From Cylindrotheca closterium (lineage: Eukaryota > Bacillariophyta > Bacillariophyceae > Bacillariales > Bacillariaceae), in contig CAKOGP040002202.1 of assembly GCA_933822405.4 (NCBI GenBank), forward strand, positions 447,765 to 511,764: a stretch of DNA of 64,000 nt, read 5' to 3'. Shown in pieces: positions 1 through 12,200 of the stretch (positions are counted from its first letter, which is position 1; every line of letters begins with the position of its first letter). The position numbers and the translations under genes are program-made. The notes below the pieces were generated by a model, which did no database searches, was not told the DNA's origin, and saw nothing but the letters and a program-made list of their open reading frames with translations.

Positions 1-1
1 A

Positions 2-3000
2 CCAACTAGCGGTCCTACGTTTGGGCCAACTTCTGGACCAACTACTGGGCCCACAGGTGGTCCTACTTCGCTGCCAACATCTGGTCCTACTAGCGGACCA
101 ACTTCCGGTCCAAGCAGTGGGCCGACAAGTGGACCAACGTCTGGTCCGACATCAGGTCCAACAAGTGGACCAACATCAGGGCCGACATCAGGACCAACAA
201 GTGGACCTACCAGTGAACCCACATCTGGCCCTTCATCAGGTCCAACAAGTGGCCCAACATCTGAACCGACAAGCGGACCTACGAGTGGACCAACCTCTGG
301 ACCAACAAGCCGACCTACTTCTGGACCCACATCAGGACCAACAAGTGGTCCTACTTCTGGTCCCACTGCTGGACCGACTACAGGACCAACATCAGGACCA
401 ACATCAGGACCAACGAGTGGCCCTACTTCTGGACCCACCTCTGCACCTACCAATGGTCCTACTTCAGTACCCTCTGCTGGTCCGACAAGTGGACCAACGT
501 CTCAGCCTACTAGTGCTCCAACAGCAGGACCAACTAGCGTGCCAACTTCTGTACCAACGGCTGCTCCATCATCCGGACCAACAAGTGGACCTACTGCTGT
601 TCCATCATCTGGACCAACGAGTGGTCCTACTTCCGAACCATCATCTAGTCCAACAAGGTATCCTAGTTCTGAACCGACCTCTGGGCCTACAAGCGGACCA
701 ACTTCAGGTCCCACACCTGGGCCTACTTTCGGACCAACAAGCGGTCCCACTTCAGGACCAACATCTGTACCAACATCAGGACCTACATTTGGTCCAACAA
801 GTGGCCCTACATCTGGACCTACCCGTGAACCCACCAGTGTGCCTACAGGTGGTCCTACTTCGCTACCAACAAATGGGCCTACTAGCGGACCAACGTCAGG
901 TCCCACCTCCGGACCAACTAGTCGTCCTACATCTGGTCCTTCTGCAGGACCGACTCCAGGACCCACCTCAGAGCCCACAAGGGGTCCTACTTCTGGGCCC
1001 ACCTCAGAACCAACAAGTGGCCCTACTTCTGGACCCACCTCAGGACCAACACGTGGTCCTACTTCTGGACCCACTGCCGGACCGACTTCAGTACCAACAT
1101 CAGGACCAACAAGTGGCCCTACTTCTGGACCCACCTCTGCACCTACCAGTGAACCTACTTCAGTACCCTCTGCTGGTCCGACAAGTGGACCAACGTCTCA
1201 GCCTACCAGTGGACCAACAGCAGGACCAACTAGCGTGCCAACTTCTGTACCAACGGCTGCTCCATCATCCGGACCAACAAGTGGACCTACTGCTGTTCCA
1301 TCATCTGGACCAACGAGTGGTCCTACTTCCGAACCATCGTCTGGTCCAACTAGTGGTCCTACATCTTGGCCAACTGCAGGACCAACATCTGTACCAACTT
1401 CTGGTCCCACTAGCGGTCCCACTTCAGGACCAACATCTGGACCAACATCAGGACCTACATTTGGTCCAACAAGTGGCCCTACATCTGGACCTACCCGTGA
1501 ACCCACCAGTGTGCCTACAGGTGGTCCTACTTCGCTACCAACAAATGGGCCTACTAGCGGACCAACTTCAGGTCCCACATCTGGACCTACGTTCGGACCA
1601 TCAAGCGGTCCTACTTCAGAACCAACATCAGGACCTACATTTGGTCCAACAAGTGGCCCTACATCTGGACCTACCCGTGAACCCACCAGTGTGCCTACAG
1701 GTGGTCCTACTTCGCTACCAACAAATGGGCCTACTAGCGGACCAACTTCAGGTCCCACCTCCGGACCAACTAGTCGTCCTACATCTGGTCCTTCTGCAGG
1801 ACCGACTCCAGGACCCACCTCAGAGCCCACAAGGGGTCCTACTTCTGGGCCCACCTCAGAACCAACAAGTGGCCCTACTTCTGGACCCACCTCAGGACCA
1901 ACACGTGGTCCTACTTCTGGACCCACTGCCGGACCGACTTCAGTACCAACATCAGGACCAACAAGTGGCCCTACTTCTGGACCCACCTCTGCACCTACCA
2001 GTGAACCTACTTCAGTACCCTCTGCTGGTCCGACAAGTGGACCAACGTCTCAGCCTACCAGTGGACCAACAGCAGGACCAACTAGCGTGCCAACTTCTGT
2101 ACCAACGGCTGCTCCATCATCCGGACCAACAAGTGGACCTACTGCTGTTCCATCATCTGGACCAACGAGTGGTCCTACTTCCGAACCATCGTCTGGTCCA
2201 ACTAGTGGTCCTACATCTTGGCCAACTGCAGGACCAACATCTGTACCAACTTCTGGTCCCACTAGCGGTCCCACTTCAGGACCAACATCTGGACCAACAT
2301 CAGGACCTACATTTGGTCCAACAAGTGGCCCTACATCTGGACCTACCCGTGAACCCACCAGTGTGCCTACAGGTGGTCCTACTTCGCTACCAACAAATGG
2401 GCCTACTAGCGGACCAACTTCAGGTCCCACATCTGGACCTACGTTCGGACCATCAAGCGGTCCTACTTCAGAACCAACATCGCTACCAACAAATGGGCCT
2501 ACTAGCGGACCAACGTCAGGTCCCACCTCCGGACCAACTGGTCGTCCTACATCTGGTCCTTCAGCAGGACCGACTCCAGGACCCACCTCAGAACCAACAA
2601 GGGGCCCTACTTCTACACCCACCTCAGGACCAACGCATGCGCCCACTTCCGGTCCAACATCAGGACCAACATCTGGCCCCACAACAGGGCCTACACGTGG
2701 ACCCACAAATGTCCCAACAGTCGGTCCCACCGGTCGACCTACCTTTGGGCCGACAAGTTTGCCAACGACTGTCCCCACATCGGGTCCAACCATTGGACCT
2801 ACAAGTGGGCCTACCTTTGGTCCCACTAGTGGTCCTACAAGTGGACCGACATCTGCGCCGACACCTGATCCAACAAGCGGTCCTACAGCGGGCCCTTCCA
2901 CTGTTCCGACATCAGGGCCAACTTCAGGTCCGACCTCTGGACCTACGTTCGGACCAACAAGCGGTCCCACTTCAGGGCCAACTTCAGGGCCAACAAGAGG

Positions 3001-4918
3001 TCCTTCTTCTGAACCAACTTCTCGTCCCACTCTTGGTGAAACTTCTGGTCCCACAAGTGGCCCTACCCCTGGACCAACATCAGGGCCTACTAGCGGACCA
3101 ACATCAGTTCCCACCTCTGGACCAACAAATGGCCCTACTTTGGGACCAACATCAAAACCTACAAGCGGACCTACTTCAGGTCCAACCTCTGGACCAACTG
3201 CTGGGCCTACAACTAGGCCAACAACCAGGCCAACATCTGGACCATCAAATGGCCCCACATCAGGTCCTACTATCAGACCTACATCTGGACCAACTTCTAC
3301 ACCCACCTCTGGTCCTACTAGTGGACCTACTAGCGGGCCAACATCGGGACCAAGTATCGGTCCTACTTCTGGCCCTACCTTTGTACCAACTCCAGGTCCT
3401 ACTAGCGGGCCAACATCGGGGCCATCTGGCCCTTCCTCCGGACTTAGTCCATCATCAGGTCTTTCAGGTCTTTCTCACACAGAAGCATTGGATCTGACTT
3501 CGGGACCCACTTCTAGCCCGACATTGGGACCAACCAGTGGACCTACTTTTGACCCTACAGAAGGCCCTACTGTTGGACCAACCAGCGGTCCTACATCTGG
3601 CCCTACATATGGATCAACATCGGGTCCAACAAGTGGTCCTACCAGCAGACCATCATCTAGTCCTACTAGTGGGCCAACCAGCGAGCCTACATCGAGACAG
3701 ACTTTGGGTCCCACATCTGGACCTACTTCTAGCCCGACATTGGGACCAACCAGTGGTCCTACTTCTGACCCTACAGAAGGTCCTACTGTAGGACCAACCA
3801 TTGGTCCTACATCTGGTCCTACACATGGACCAACTTCTGGACCAACATTGGGACCAACAAGTGGTCCTACCAGTAAGCCATCATCTAGTCCTACTAGTGG
3901 TCCAACCAGCGAGCCTACATCGAGACAGACTTTGGGTCCCACGTCTGGACCTACTTCTGGCCCAACATTGGGTCCAACGAGTGGACCCACTGAAGGCCCT
4001 ACTGTAGGACCAACATCTGAACCAACAAGTGGTCCTACTGCTGAGCCTACATCTGGGCCTACGAGCACACCAACTTTAGTCCCGACCTCTGGACCTACGT
4101 TTGGACCAACAAACGGCCCTACTTCGGGACCGACATCTGGGCCAACATCTGGACCTACCATTGGGCCAACTGTTGGTCCAACAAGTGGTCCTACGTCTTG
4201 GCCTACCCGTAAACCCACTGCTGGGCCTACTTCGCTACCAACATCTGGGCCTACTAGCGGACCAACTTCAGGTCCCACTTCCGGACCAACGAGTGGGCCT
4301 ACATCTGGGCCAACAATTGGTCCTACCAGTAGACCAACAGCTAGTCCTACTATTGGGCCAACCAACGACCCAACCACCAAGCCTACATCTGGTCCAACAT
4401 CCCAACCAACTTCTGGACCTACATCAGGGCCCACGACAAAAAGTTCCCTACGTCGCCGGCTTATTGACCAGGATCCTCCAAGCCCTTGTATGTATGGAGC
4501 AGAAGCAAACCTTTTTGCGGCGGTTGGTGTTGGACCAAAGGAGTGTGCTGACAAGGACAATATGATTGATTTGGACGAGAACGATTTGCCTATTCAGATC
4601 ATCGACCAAAACCAAAATGGAGACGACGTTACATTCAAGATTACCCAACACTACTACGATGGTATCATCAAGAAAATGGCCTTTAACTTCAAACGAGGCC
4701 CTATGGATACCGCGTGTGAAGTGAACTCTGAGATTAGTTTGGAATGGAGCGAAACATACACGGCAGTCTGTTTTGATGGAAAGGCCACGGTGGAGATTTA
4801 TCTCCATTTTTGTGAGGGTGAAGACATCGGCATCGACTATTGTGCACCTCCTGATAGTCTTGATGACTACTTGGCGCTATCGATGCAGCTTGACTGTTAT
4901 GAGACTTGCGAAATGTAA
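2..4918 (+). CDS. Mucin-like Pro/Thr/Ser/Gly-repeat secreted protein, 5'-partial
   Basis: The frame is open from the window edge (base 2), so the start codon and any signal peptide lie upstream. About 1,480 of some 1,640 visible residues are degenerate PTSGPT-type repeats, with Ser/Thr available for O-glycosylation as in mucins and diatom extracellular adhesives. The array is broken once, near 3421-3500, by a Ser/Gly/Leu-rich stretch without the PT pattern. It ends at a polybasic SLRRRL site, followed by a unique domain of about 155 residues with many Cys (CMYG, ECAD, ACEV, VCFD, FCEG, YCAP, DCYETCEM) that I do not recognise. Role inferred: secreted matrix, mucilage or adhesive protein. The RRRL site just before the folded domain suggests proteolytic processing, since the same motif recurs in the neighbouring secreted proteases. 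Long antisense and alternative-frame ORFs here are by-products of the repeat composition. Confidence 0.8.
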   Translation, partial: PTSGPTFGPTSGPTTGPTGGPTSLPTSGPTSGPTSGPSSGPTSGPTSGPTSGPTSGPTSGPTSGPTSGPTSEPTSGPSSGPTSGPTSEPTSGPTSGPTSGPTSRPTSGPTSGPTSGPTSGPTAGPTTGPTSGPTSGPTSGPTSGPTSAPTNGPTSVPSAGPTSGPTSQPTSAPTAGPTSVPTSVPTAAPSSGPTSGPTAVPSSGPTSGPTSEPSSSPTRYPSSEPTSGPTSGPTSGPTPGPTFGPTSGPTSGPTSVPTSGPTFGPTSGPTSGPTREPTSVPTGGPTSLPTNGPTSGPTSGPTSGPTSRPTSGPSAGPTPGPTSEPTRGPTSGPTSEPTSGPTSGPTSGPTRGPTSGPTAGPTSVPTSGPTSGPTSGPTSAPTSEPTSVPSAGPTSGPTSQPTSGPTAGPTSVPTSVPTAAPSSGPTSGPTAVPSSGPTSGPTSEPSSGPTSGPTSWPTAGPTSVPTSGPTSGPTSGPTSGPTSGPTFGPTSGPTSGPTREPTSVPTGGPTSLPTNGPTSGPTSGPTSGPTFGPSSGPTSEPTSGPTFGPTSGPTSGPTREPTSVPTGGPTSLPTNGPTSGPTSGPTSGPTSRPTSGPSAGPTPGPTSEPTRGPTSGPTSEPTSGPTSGPTSGPTRGPTSGPTAGPTSVPTSGPTSGPTSGPTSAPTSEPTSVPSAGPTSGPTSQPTSGPTAGPTSVPTSVPTAAPSSGPTSGPTAVPSSGPTSGPTSEPSSGPTSGPTSWPTAGPTSVPTSGPTSGPTSGPTSGPTSGPTFGPTSGPTSGPTREPTSVPTGGPTSLPTNGPTSGPTSGPTSGPTFGPSSGPTSEPTSLPTNGPTSGPTSGPTSGPTGRPTSGPSAGPTPGPTSEPTRGPTSTPTSGPTHAPTSGPTSGPTSGPTTGPTRGPTNVPTVGPTGRPTFGPTSLPTTVPTSGPTIGPTSGPTFGPTSGPTSGPTSAPTPDPTSGPTAGPSTVPTSGPTSGPTSGPTFGPTSGPTSGPTSGPTRGPSSEPTSRPTLGETSGPTSGPTPGPTSGPTSGPTSVPTSGPTNGPTLGPTSKPTSGPTSGPTSGPTAGPTTRPTTRPTSGPSNGPTSGPTIRPTSGPTSTPTSGPTSGPTSGPTSGPSIGPTSGPTFVPTPGPTSGPTSGPSGPSSGLSPSSGLSGLSHTEALDLTSGPTSSPTLGPTSGPTFDPTEGPTVGPTSGPTSGPTYGSTSGPTSGPTSRPSSSPTSGPTSEPTSRQTLGPTSGPTSSPTLGPTSGPTSDPTEGPTVGPTIGPTSGPTHGPTSGPTLGPTSGPTSKPSSSPTSGPTSEPTSRQTLGPTSGPTSGPTLGPTSGPTEGPTVGPTSEPTSGPTAEPTSGPTSTPTLVPTSGPTFGPTNGPTSGPTSGPTSGPTIGPTVGPTSGPTSWPTRKPTAGPTSLPTSGPTSGPTSGPTSGPTSGPTSGPTIGPTSRPTASPTIGPTNDPTTKPTSGPTSQPTSGPTSGPTTKSSLRRRLIDQDPPSPCMYGAEANLFAAVGVGPKECADKDNMIDLDENDLPIQIIDQNQNGDDVTFKITQHYYDGIIKKMAFNFKRGPMDTACEVNSEISLEWSETYTAVCFDGKATVEIYLHFCEGEDIGIDYCAPPDSLDDYLALSMQLDCYETCEM
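776..2480 (+). repeat. 852-bp tandem duplication inside the PTS-coding array
   Basis: Bases about 776-1628 and 1628-2480 match at a constant offset of 852 bp with very few differences, far above the background similarity of the PTSGPT code. A related, more diverged copy of part of the unit starts near 539. The length is a multiple of three, so the frame is kept: this is in-frame expansion of the linker by unequal exchange. Confidence 0.8.
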
Positions 4919-5446
4919 GACCATTCACCAACTTCAAGACCTACTACTGATAGATTTTAGAACCATGTACACTATTGTAGGCCTACTATGCAATAATATT
5001 TATTAAAGAGTAAATTACAATTTTATAAGAATTATAAGCTGAGAATTTGTCCATGTGGTATCGTGAAACAATCAGCCGCAGATACGATCACCACCAGCGC
5101 GACGTAAAAGATTCTCCAATGGAAAGGAATGCTCCAATCATAATGTCAATGCTTGGTACCTACAATAGGAAGTCCGGAGAATGATCAATGCAAGTAAGAT
5201 CATGATCTGCTGTCTAGCTTTGTTGTTGATGCATGATAAATGGGCCTTTATTGAAGAAGGAAGTCAAAAGCTAAAGCCGATCTCAATGTCAATGTGTCTG
5301 AAACTCTATTTCACTATGTACTTTCACTATGTACTACAGTGTTCGTCACCAACTATTTTCCCACGAATGTTTGTTTGACTTATATTATACTCACACCTTA
5401 ATTTTAAAATCATACTACCGGTATGTATATATTCATTGAATTATAT
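4919..5446. other. Convergent intergenic region, nothing recognised
   Basis: AT-rich spacer between the 3' ends of the PTS protein (plus) and the first metzincin (minus). I see no conserved ORF, RNA gene or repeat. It should hold both 3' UTRs and polyadenylation signals. Confidence 0.5.
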
Positions 5447-7778
5447 TTAGAAGGCACCCACCATATCCAAATCTTGTGTCGCCAAAATGTCATAGACACA
5501 ATCCTTGATTGACAAAGGATCTTTCAATTGGGAACAGGCCGCTTCTGCCTCTTCTTCACTCACGTTCGATTCCTGTAGTTGCCGTCGCCTTCTATCTCCT
5601 TGTGCTTCTTCTGGTTCGAGACATTTTTCTGGAAATTGTGGATACTCGGTCGCATAAAATAGCATGTCGTCGCTCGGCAGTACTTGCCACTCTTCTCCCA
5701 ATTGCCAAAAATCGTCCAGAACCGTTTGGCCGTCACGAGCATACGTCTTGCCACTGTGGAAATTTCCCAACATCCCCACCGAATTGCCAAAGGACTCTTG
5801 GGTAGGATTGACAAAATCTACCTTGACAAATTCCTTCCAAGTGGAAATAACAATCTTTTGCTCTGGGTAGACCGAATCCAAATCAATCGTCACAATTCGT
5901 TTTCGTTCGGATCGAATGTGAACATTGACAGGGAACCCACCAATGGTTTCCATGTCGTCTTTTTGATATTCCAAATTGAACCAATACTTGGCAATCCCCT
6001 TCATCTCGGCATCACCTTGGACTTCCAGTATATCTGAGCCGATTCGAATGACGGCGCTTTTAATGTAGGACCAATATCGTATCAGTTTGGTTCGTATTTG
6101 CACTTCGAGGCCTTTCCCAAACGCGAAGGTAGGATCCTTCACCAAGATTAGGTCGCATTGTCCATGATATTCGAAATGTTCATTTCTCCAGGTTCGAAAG
6201 TGTGGATCTCCAATGGTTCCAGGATTGCTGCTGGTGCACACTCCTGTGGACGCCCGAACGGAAGCGACCCCATCGACGATGGACAAGACTTCCACAACTA
6301 GATCATTGGTCCCATTGTAAGTGTTGCTAAAGGTGGTGCTCATACCAGCATCCAACAATCCCACTAACTGGGAAAAGTTGGCTTCCAATCCTTCACTGGC
6401 TTGAGTATTGATAACCACTTGATTAATTCCCTCTTTGGTCCCAGAGTTGAATCCAGTGGCATTGTTGTAGGTCAGATAATGATCTACGTCGGTCATGGGG
6501 TCTTGAATTTTCATCAAGACAAATGCAATGTTTGGGTCGTTGTAGCTTACAAAGCCACCAAGGTCGACTTCGCAGGGGACACAGGGCATGGGAGTACAAG
6601 TGTTGGTTTTGAAGTGATACCAATCCAATTGAAAGGACTTGGCCGGATTGAAACACATTTCGGGTCCGTGCACTTCAGCATACGAGGCTCCCATCTATAT
6701 ATGTATAAATGTATATGTATGTATGTATGTATGTGTATATGGTAGCCATGATGAGAACAAGAAGCAAACACAAATACAACAATCCATATCAGATCAAATA
6801 CCAACTTACATATCCCACTTGATCTCCAAATTGAGAATCCATCCCAGGCGTAAATAGAACATCGGAACTGTGGTTCAAGTCCAGATTGTGTCCAAATTCG
6901 TGCATGTTGTACGATGTATAGGTACAGACGGCGCTGTTGAAGACACTCAAAAAGGAATTGAAAAATCCCAGAGATTGAGTTCCCGCAAGCGTATCGGGTG
7001 GCAAACAAATGTGAATAAAATCTGCCGGCAACTGGTTTTGGTTTGCCACAAAGAGCTGTCCCAAAATATTATTAATGTATCCCAAGAATTGATTGTATTG
7101 GACCGGATCGTCCAAGTTACCATTGCCGGGATGGACAGTAGTGGTAATTTCGGCAACGCCTCCACTAATCAAACCGCCCGTGGCAGGATTAAGAATCAAT
7201 TGATCAAAGGAGCACGCGGCAGTCTGAGTGCGTATATTGACGTCCGTTAGACTCAATACTTCTTGTTGTAGATCGGCCGCTGTATGAGTGGTAGTCTTGC
7301 CAGCTCCATCCTGGACGATTCTAACACTGAGCAACTCGTAGATTCCAATTCTCTTGAGTTTAGACAGTCGTCTTCTGTTTCGTACGATATCTTCCTCGTC
7401 ACTAGAATCCGCATTATCAAAAGATTCCGGAGCTCGGTCCAGCAGGAACGAATTCACCTTGGTTCCAGCCGGAAATCGCATTCGAGTTTTGCCACTCTCC
7501 ATGCGTCCGCTCTTCATCATCTGATTGATCCAACCCGCGTTGACCACGGGGACTCCCAACAATTGATAATCGTCTGTCAAGCAGGCCAGCAGCAAACGAG
7601 AAGTGCTGTCGTGAGCACCATCATTTTCCGTCACAATACTCAAGCATTCAATCCCATCAAAAGACGCAGTGCTGCCTTCGTAAAATTTAGGGTTCCCCGC
7701 GCTATTGGTGACTGAAAGAGTACCTGTCAGCAACAGCAGTGCGGAGTAATACAGGGACGATAGTGCTCTTATTCTCAT
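5447..7778 (-). CDS. Secreted gametolysin-like metzincin with GDPH/vWD-like domain (no PT linker)
   Basis: Two exons (7778-6810 and 6694-5447) with a GTAAGT...AG intron of 115 bp give 738 aa. The N-terminus is a signal peptide. An Arg-rich NRRRL site (about residue 134) precedes the catalytic domain and probably marks propeptide removal. The zinc site is HEFGHNLDLNH (residues 293-303), and the Met-turn Met (324) is the first residue of exon 2. This pattern fits the M11 gametolysin-type metzincins, which cleave extracellular matrix or wall proteins. From residue 485 comes GDPH, then a vWD-like region with an HGQCD motif. In vertebrate mucins GDPH is a known autocatalytic Asp-Pro cleavage site. 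A second polybasic site (GDRRRRQL) precedes the C-terminal Cys-containing tail, which ends TQDLDMVGAF. It is homologous to the two plus-strand genes downstream but lacks their linker. Confidence 0.85.
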
Positions 7779-8561
7779 TCTCGTTGTGTGTATTGTACCG
7801 TAATGAATGAATGGTGTTGTGGTCTGGTATAATATTACTAATTGCTTGAACTCTGCACCTACGAGTTTTTAAAATCCCATTGGACTACTTGACCATTCCC
7901 CCCCGCTTATTTTCTCACGTAACTTTTTGCGTTTCGATTCTTCTTCTACATATGCCCGATTTGAGGTTTTACTGCACTACGATCAGATTTACTTATGGAC
8001 ATTTGAGTCACGATTGGCTTCCATTATTTCCGAACATTTATTGCGAAACATTTTTCGGCCGCCCCGCCCCTCCCTCTTTTTATTACAACCCGAAAAATGG
8101 AAGAGACGGTCGACTCATCCGAATAATCGAGATAGTCAGATCCATTTTGAATTTATACCGGTCCCGGTACGGTGTGGGCAATGTGTTAGAGGATCTTAGT
8201 ACTACTGTAGTTGGTTTGGCACGATCGATATTGGACATGTGACGAAGGCTTTAGAGTATGTATTGCATAGTATTAGCACAGTCAGTGCACCAGTTGCAAT
8301 CATGGAAGAAGGCACAGGGCCGATAGGAATATTATGCTGCAGCTGCTGGCCAATCACACCCATCATTTTAAAATACTAGAAAGCAACGGACTTAATTCTA
8401 GTGAAGTTGACTTCTTGACCAAGAGAAAAAGATTACAGCGGTCAAGATCAGTGGAAATCTCAAAAGTTCTGGCGAACGTAATGCACCGAATGAATAGCGA
8501 TGTGGTCGTAATAGAAGAACCAATGATGCCGCTGCACGACTGACCAAAGAATGCCTCTGTA

Positions 8562-8624
8562 ACGGCCGGGAAATAGAAATTTAGCATACAATTCTTGTGA
8601 GTAAAGGTTGATTTTCCCGGCCGT
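8562..8624. mobile_element. 63-bp MITE-like hairpin element, copy 1
   Basis: It begins ACGGCCGGGAAA and ends TTTCCCGGCCGT, perfect 12-bp inverted repeats around an AT-rich core (ATTTAGCATACAATTCTT). A second copy of the same length lies at 46876-46938 with a nearly identical core. No clear target-site duplication is visible. It could be a tiny non-autonomous transposon or a conserved structured element. Confidence 0.55.
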
Positions 8625-8856
8625 CCCTGAAAGCAGTGACGATACGGTAGGTACTGTAGGTATCTTTGAAATTCATGACATGTTGTTATGAATTTCAAAA
8701 GCAATGTTGTAATAACTGTATTCGTTACTTCAGCCGATACGAGTACTCGGTGCGTGAGTACCGTTCTGTACTCAACCGAGTAAACTGACAAATCTAACCA
8801 GACGGAGTCGAAAAAAAGGATCCAGCATGAAAAGTTAAGCACAACGTCATTTGGGT

Positions 8857-8951
8857 GTTATGTATTTGAGATGGTCGTGAAAAGGTTGCAGATAAATGTA
8901 GTGTGTGTCGAACTTTGATTTCTTTCACGGTTTCGCAAATTGATTTAGGGC
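8857..8951 (+). promoter_or_regulatory. Upstream block conserved with the paralogue's promoter
   Basis: GTTATGTATTTGAGA.GGTCGTGAAA (8857 on) and TTTCACGG.TTC (about 8925) recur in the same order at 13521-13622. In each case the block begins about 350-365 bp before the ATG of the following metzincin. It may be retained regulatory sequence or simply duplicated flank that has not yet diverged. Confidence 0.4.
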
Positions 8952-9208
8952 AGCAAGCTAAAAGCGAAACACCGGTAAGATCAAACGATTTAGCCAGCGA
9001 CAAAAATGGATAAGGCATCTCACACATTTAATCTGGTCCTGGTATTGTTCAAACTACATTTATAGTCCGTCAAAGCAAAAAATTTCGCGTTGTTGGCTGT
9101 GCTGTTAATTTCACCTCCGCCAAAGGCCACCGCCTCCCGCCCACCACCATATTTTTCTCGTTTTGGATTTGTCACGTGAGAAAATTGCACACAGAAAATC
9201 TTCCGCCA

Positions 9209-12200
9209 ATGACCAGCTCCATGATGATTGCTAAAATGTTGCTCAGGTCTTTCTTGCTTCTTCAGGTGCTACAAACGATAGTTTTAGCGCAGCGCACAGA
9301 AATCTTTCCGCCAGGTCTTGAATCTAACGTAAGTATGGTATTTTTTATTTGCTCTCGTCTCCTGTGCTTCCGCATGGCATTGGTTTCTCACGAAATTGCA
9401 ACGCCATTCCAACTCTTGCCAACTGCTTACTGTCATCTCAATACAATAGTTTGCTCCTGGTCTACAACAAGTATCCTTAGACCAGCAAAATCTTCCATGC
9501 ACTCTATATGACAACGTTGTCGAATTCGCGGATGGGACAGGAACAAGTGAATGGACCTGTGAAGTTTTTGGCCAAGACGCCAAGAATGCTGGAAGTAGCA
9601 AAAAATTCTCTACAGCTCGGGTGGAGGGAATGGAGCATGTTCTAGCTGCCAATCCAAACATTCAAAGCGGAAAAACCACTCTTCTTGCACGAGGAGCTGC
9701 ACTTTCCGATTACAAACTGACCATCGATCCTGGTATCCCGCTTACGTTCGGAGAAGTCGATCCAACAGCTAACCGTAGACGACGAAGGCTTGCAGCCACA
9801 AGCGGCGCTTTAGAAGTCCTAGTGGTACGGGTGTCCACTAAGGATTCTGTCTTGCCACAGTCAAAGGCAGAACTCAGTGGCGATGTCTTTGGAACACTGG
9901 GAACCGGCGATACCCTCAACTTGAAAAGCATGGTGGAAGAATGCTCCGCCAACGAGCTCAGAGTCAATCCGGGCACCGGGACTGGCTCTTATTGTGCCGA
10001 GAATCCGGATGCCGTCTTTGATGTTCCACGCTCCGATCTAGATACCGTTTACAACTGTGAATGGTTCACAAAATTCCGCTTTGCTACAGAGGGAGATTTC
10101 TGCCCTGTATATGGTGACGCTGGACAAACATTTCCAACTGTGGATGGTAAGGATAACAATACTTTTTGGTCTTCTTTCTTCCAAAGGCAATACTGACGTT
10201 TGCATGTTACTTCTGTCTCCTTACAAGATTCCAAAACGGCCAAGACTGAATGTTGCATTTGCGGTGGTGGAACTACTGTTAACTATGACAACAACGTGGA
10301 GGACGGAGTCATCGATTTGCTAGTACCTTTCTTTGGCTACGGAGCCACTTACAAACAGGTCGAGACTGCTGCCTTGGAAGCGCTGGAGGATCTCTTCGGT
10401 GTTGACAGGCTGGATGAAAGGTTTGATAACGTTATGCTATGCTTGCCTTATGGGTCCTTCAGTCCTAATGACACCACCAATAGAGATTGGATCGCATATG
10501 CTGGGATTGGAGGATACCGTAGTGTGTACAATAGTGTTGCTTGTTCCAATGAAGTCACTCAGATGCACGAGATTGGGCACAACTTTGGACTTCGGTAAAT
10601 TGTCCCATTGCTTGCCTACTTGACACTCAACACATTGATTCTCACATTTTCATTTGTTTCTTCATGCAGCCATGCATGGGACGGAGGTGTAGAATATGCG
10701 GACGAGACTGGAGCCATGGGCTTCACAAGTGGGGCGCAAGATGATGACCCATTCGGAAACAGAAAGTGTTTCAATGGTGCCCACTCATGGCAGCTAGGCT
10801 GGTACACTCCCTTCAATGTTGAATTCGATCCCTTGACCACAAACTTTTCTGGGAATCTAGTGGGGGTAGACAGAGTTCCCAATGTGGTAAACGGTTGCGA
10901 GAATGTTGTCTTGAAACTGAGCCACCCGATTGAAGACTACTACATTATCTACAATCACGCGGTGGGGGCGAACGAAGGCACAAAAGAATACCAAAATTTG
11001 GTCACGGTAACTTCCATGCCCAGCACCACAACCCCCTACACCTATCTCAAGGCGACCTTGGGTGAAGGTGCTGTTTACACAATTCCCAACTGGGCCAACA
11101 GTGGACAATCCGTGACAATTACGGTGACATCTATCGACACGGATGCTGCCACTGGAAGTGCGGTTGTTGAAGTATGGAAAGGAGGACTCGGCGATCGCCC
11201 ACCGCCACAAGCAAGTGCTTGCGCGCCGGGTCCAGCTCCAGTGTTTGATCCAACCTCAGGACCCACAAGTGGACCAACACCTGTGCCTACATCTGGTCCG
11301 ACTAATGTTCCAACTATTGAGCCTACACCTGTTCCTACGTCTGGTCCAACTAGTGGACCGACACCTGTCCCTACCTCTGGTCCAACATCTGCACCAACAA
11401 GTGGGCCCACACCTGTTCCTACCGCTGGTCCGACGTCCGGACCAACCTCTGGCCCATCATTAGCTCCGAATCCGGAGCCAACGTCTGGACCCACGTCAGG
11501 TCCCACGCCCGCTCCAAGTCCAGGCCCAACGTCGGGACCATCGAGTGGGCCGACACCTGTTCCTACCTCTGGTCCAACCTCAGGACCAACAAGTGGCCCA
11601 ACCTCTGCCCCTACATCTGGTCCTACACCAGTACCCACAACTGGCCCTACATCCGCCCCTACCGCAACTCCAAACGCGGAACCTACAACCTCTGGACCTA
11701 CATCTGGACCAACTTTGAATCCAACGTCTAGACCGACGTCTGGTCCTTCATCCGGACCGACGAGTGGCCCATCCTCCGGCTCTACACCCCAACCAACTTC
11801 AGGTCCTACGTCTGAACCGACATCTGGTCCTACATCTGGACCAACCAGTGGTCCATCCTCTGGTCCTACTTCAGCGCCCACCTCTGGACCGACATCTGGT
11901 CCTTCATCTGTACCAACGAGTGGCCCATCCTCCGGCTCTACACCCCAACCAACTTCAGGTCCTACGTCTGGACCAACCTCTGGTCCTACGTCTGGACCAA
12001 CCTCTGGTCCTACATCTGGACCAACCAGCGGTCCATCCTCTGGTCCTACTTCAGCGCCCACCTCTGAACCGACGATTGGACCAACCTCTGGTCCCACTTC
12101 CGGGCCCACAGCTGGCCCTGTCTTGTCTCCAGTCGCACCTTCAGTTGCATCCCCAGTTTTGTCTCCCGTTGCATCTCCAGTTGCAAACGACGACGAGCCG

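Larger units (their letters stand above)
7779..9208. other. Divergent intergenic region between two metzincin genes
   Basis: About 1.4 kb between divergently transcribed metalloprotease genes. It holds the MITE-like hairpin at 8562-8624 and a promoter block (8857-8951) shared with the next paralogue. No further gene was found. ORFs here are short and show no domain. Confidence 0.5.

Noticed and set aside
21..3497. 1,158-codon plus-strand ORF rich in Leu/Gln/Asp/Val
   Set aside because: It is the shifted frame of the PTS repeat; it ends inside the array break, while the PTS frame runs on to a Cys-rich domain.
502..4560. Long minus-strand ORFs of GPEVGPLVG type antisense to the PTS array
   Set aside because: They follow automatically from the reverse complement of the PTSGPT code, which rarely gives stops; no start context, signal peptide or domain supports them. 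The same applies to 11075-12109 and 15740-17440.
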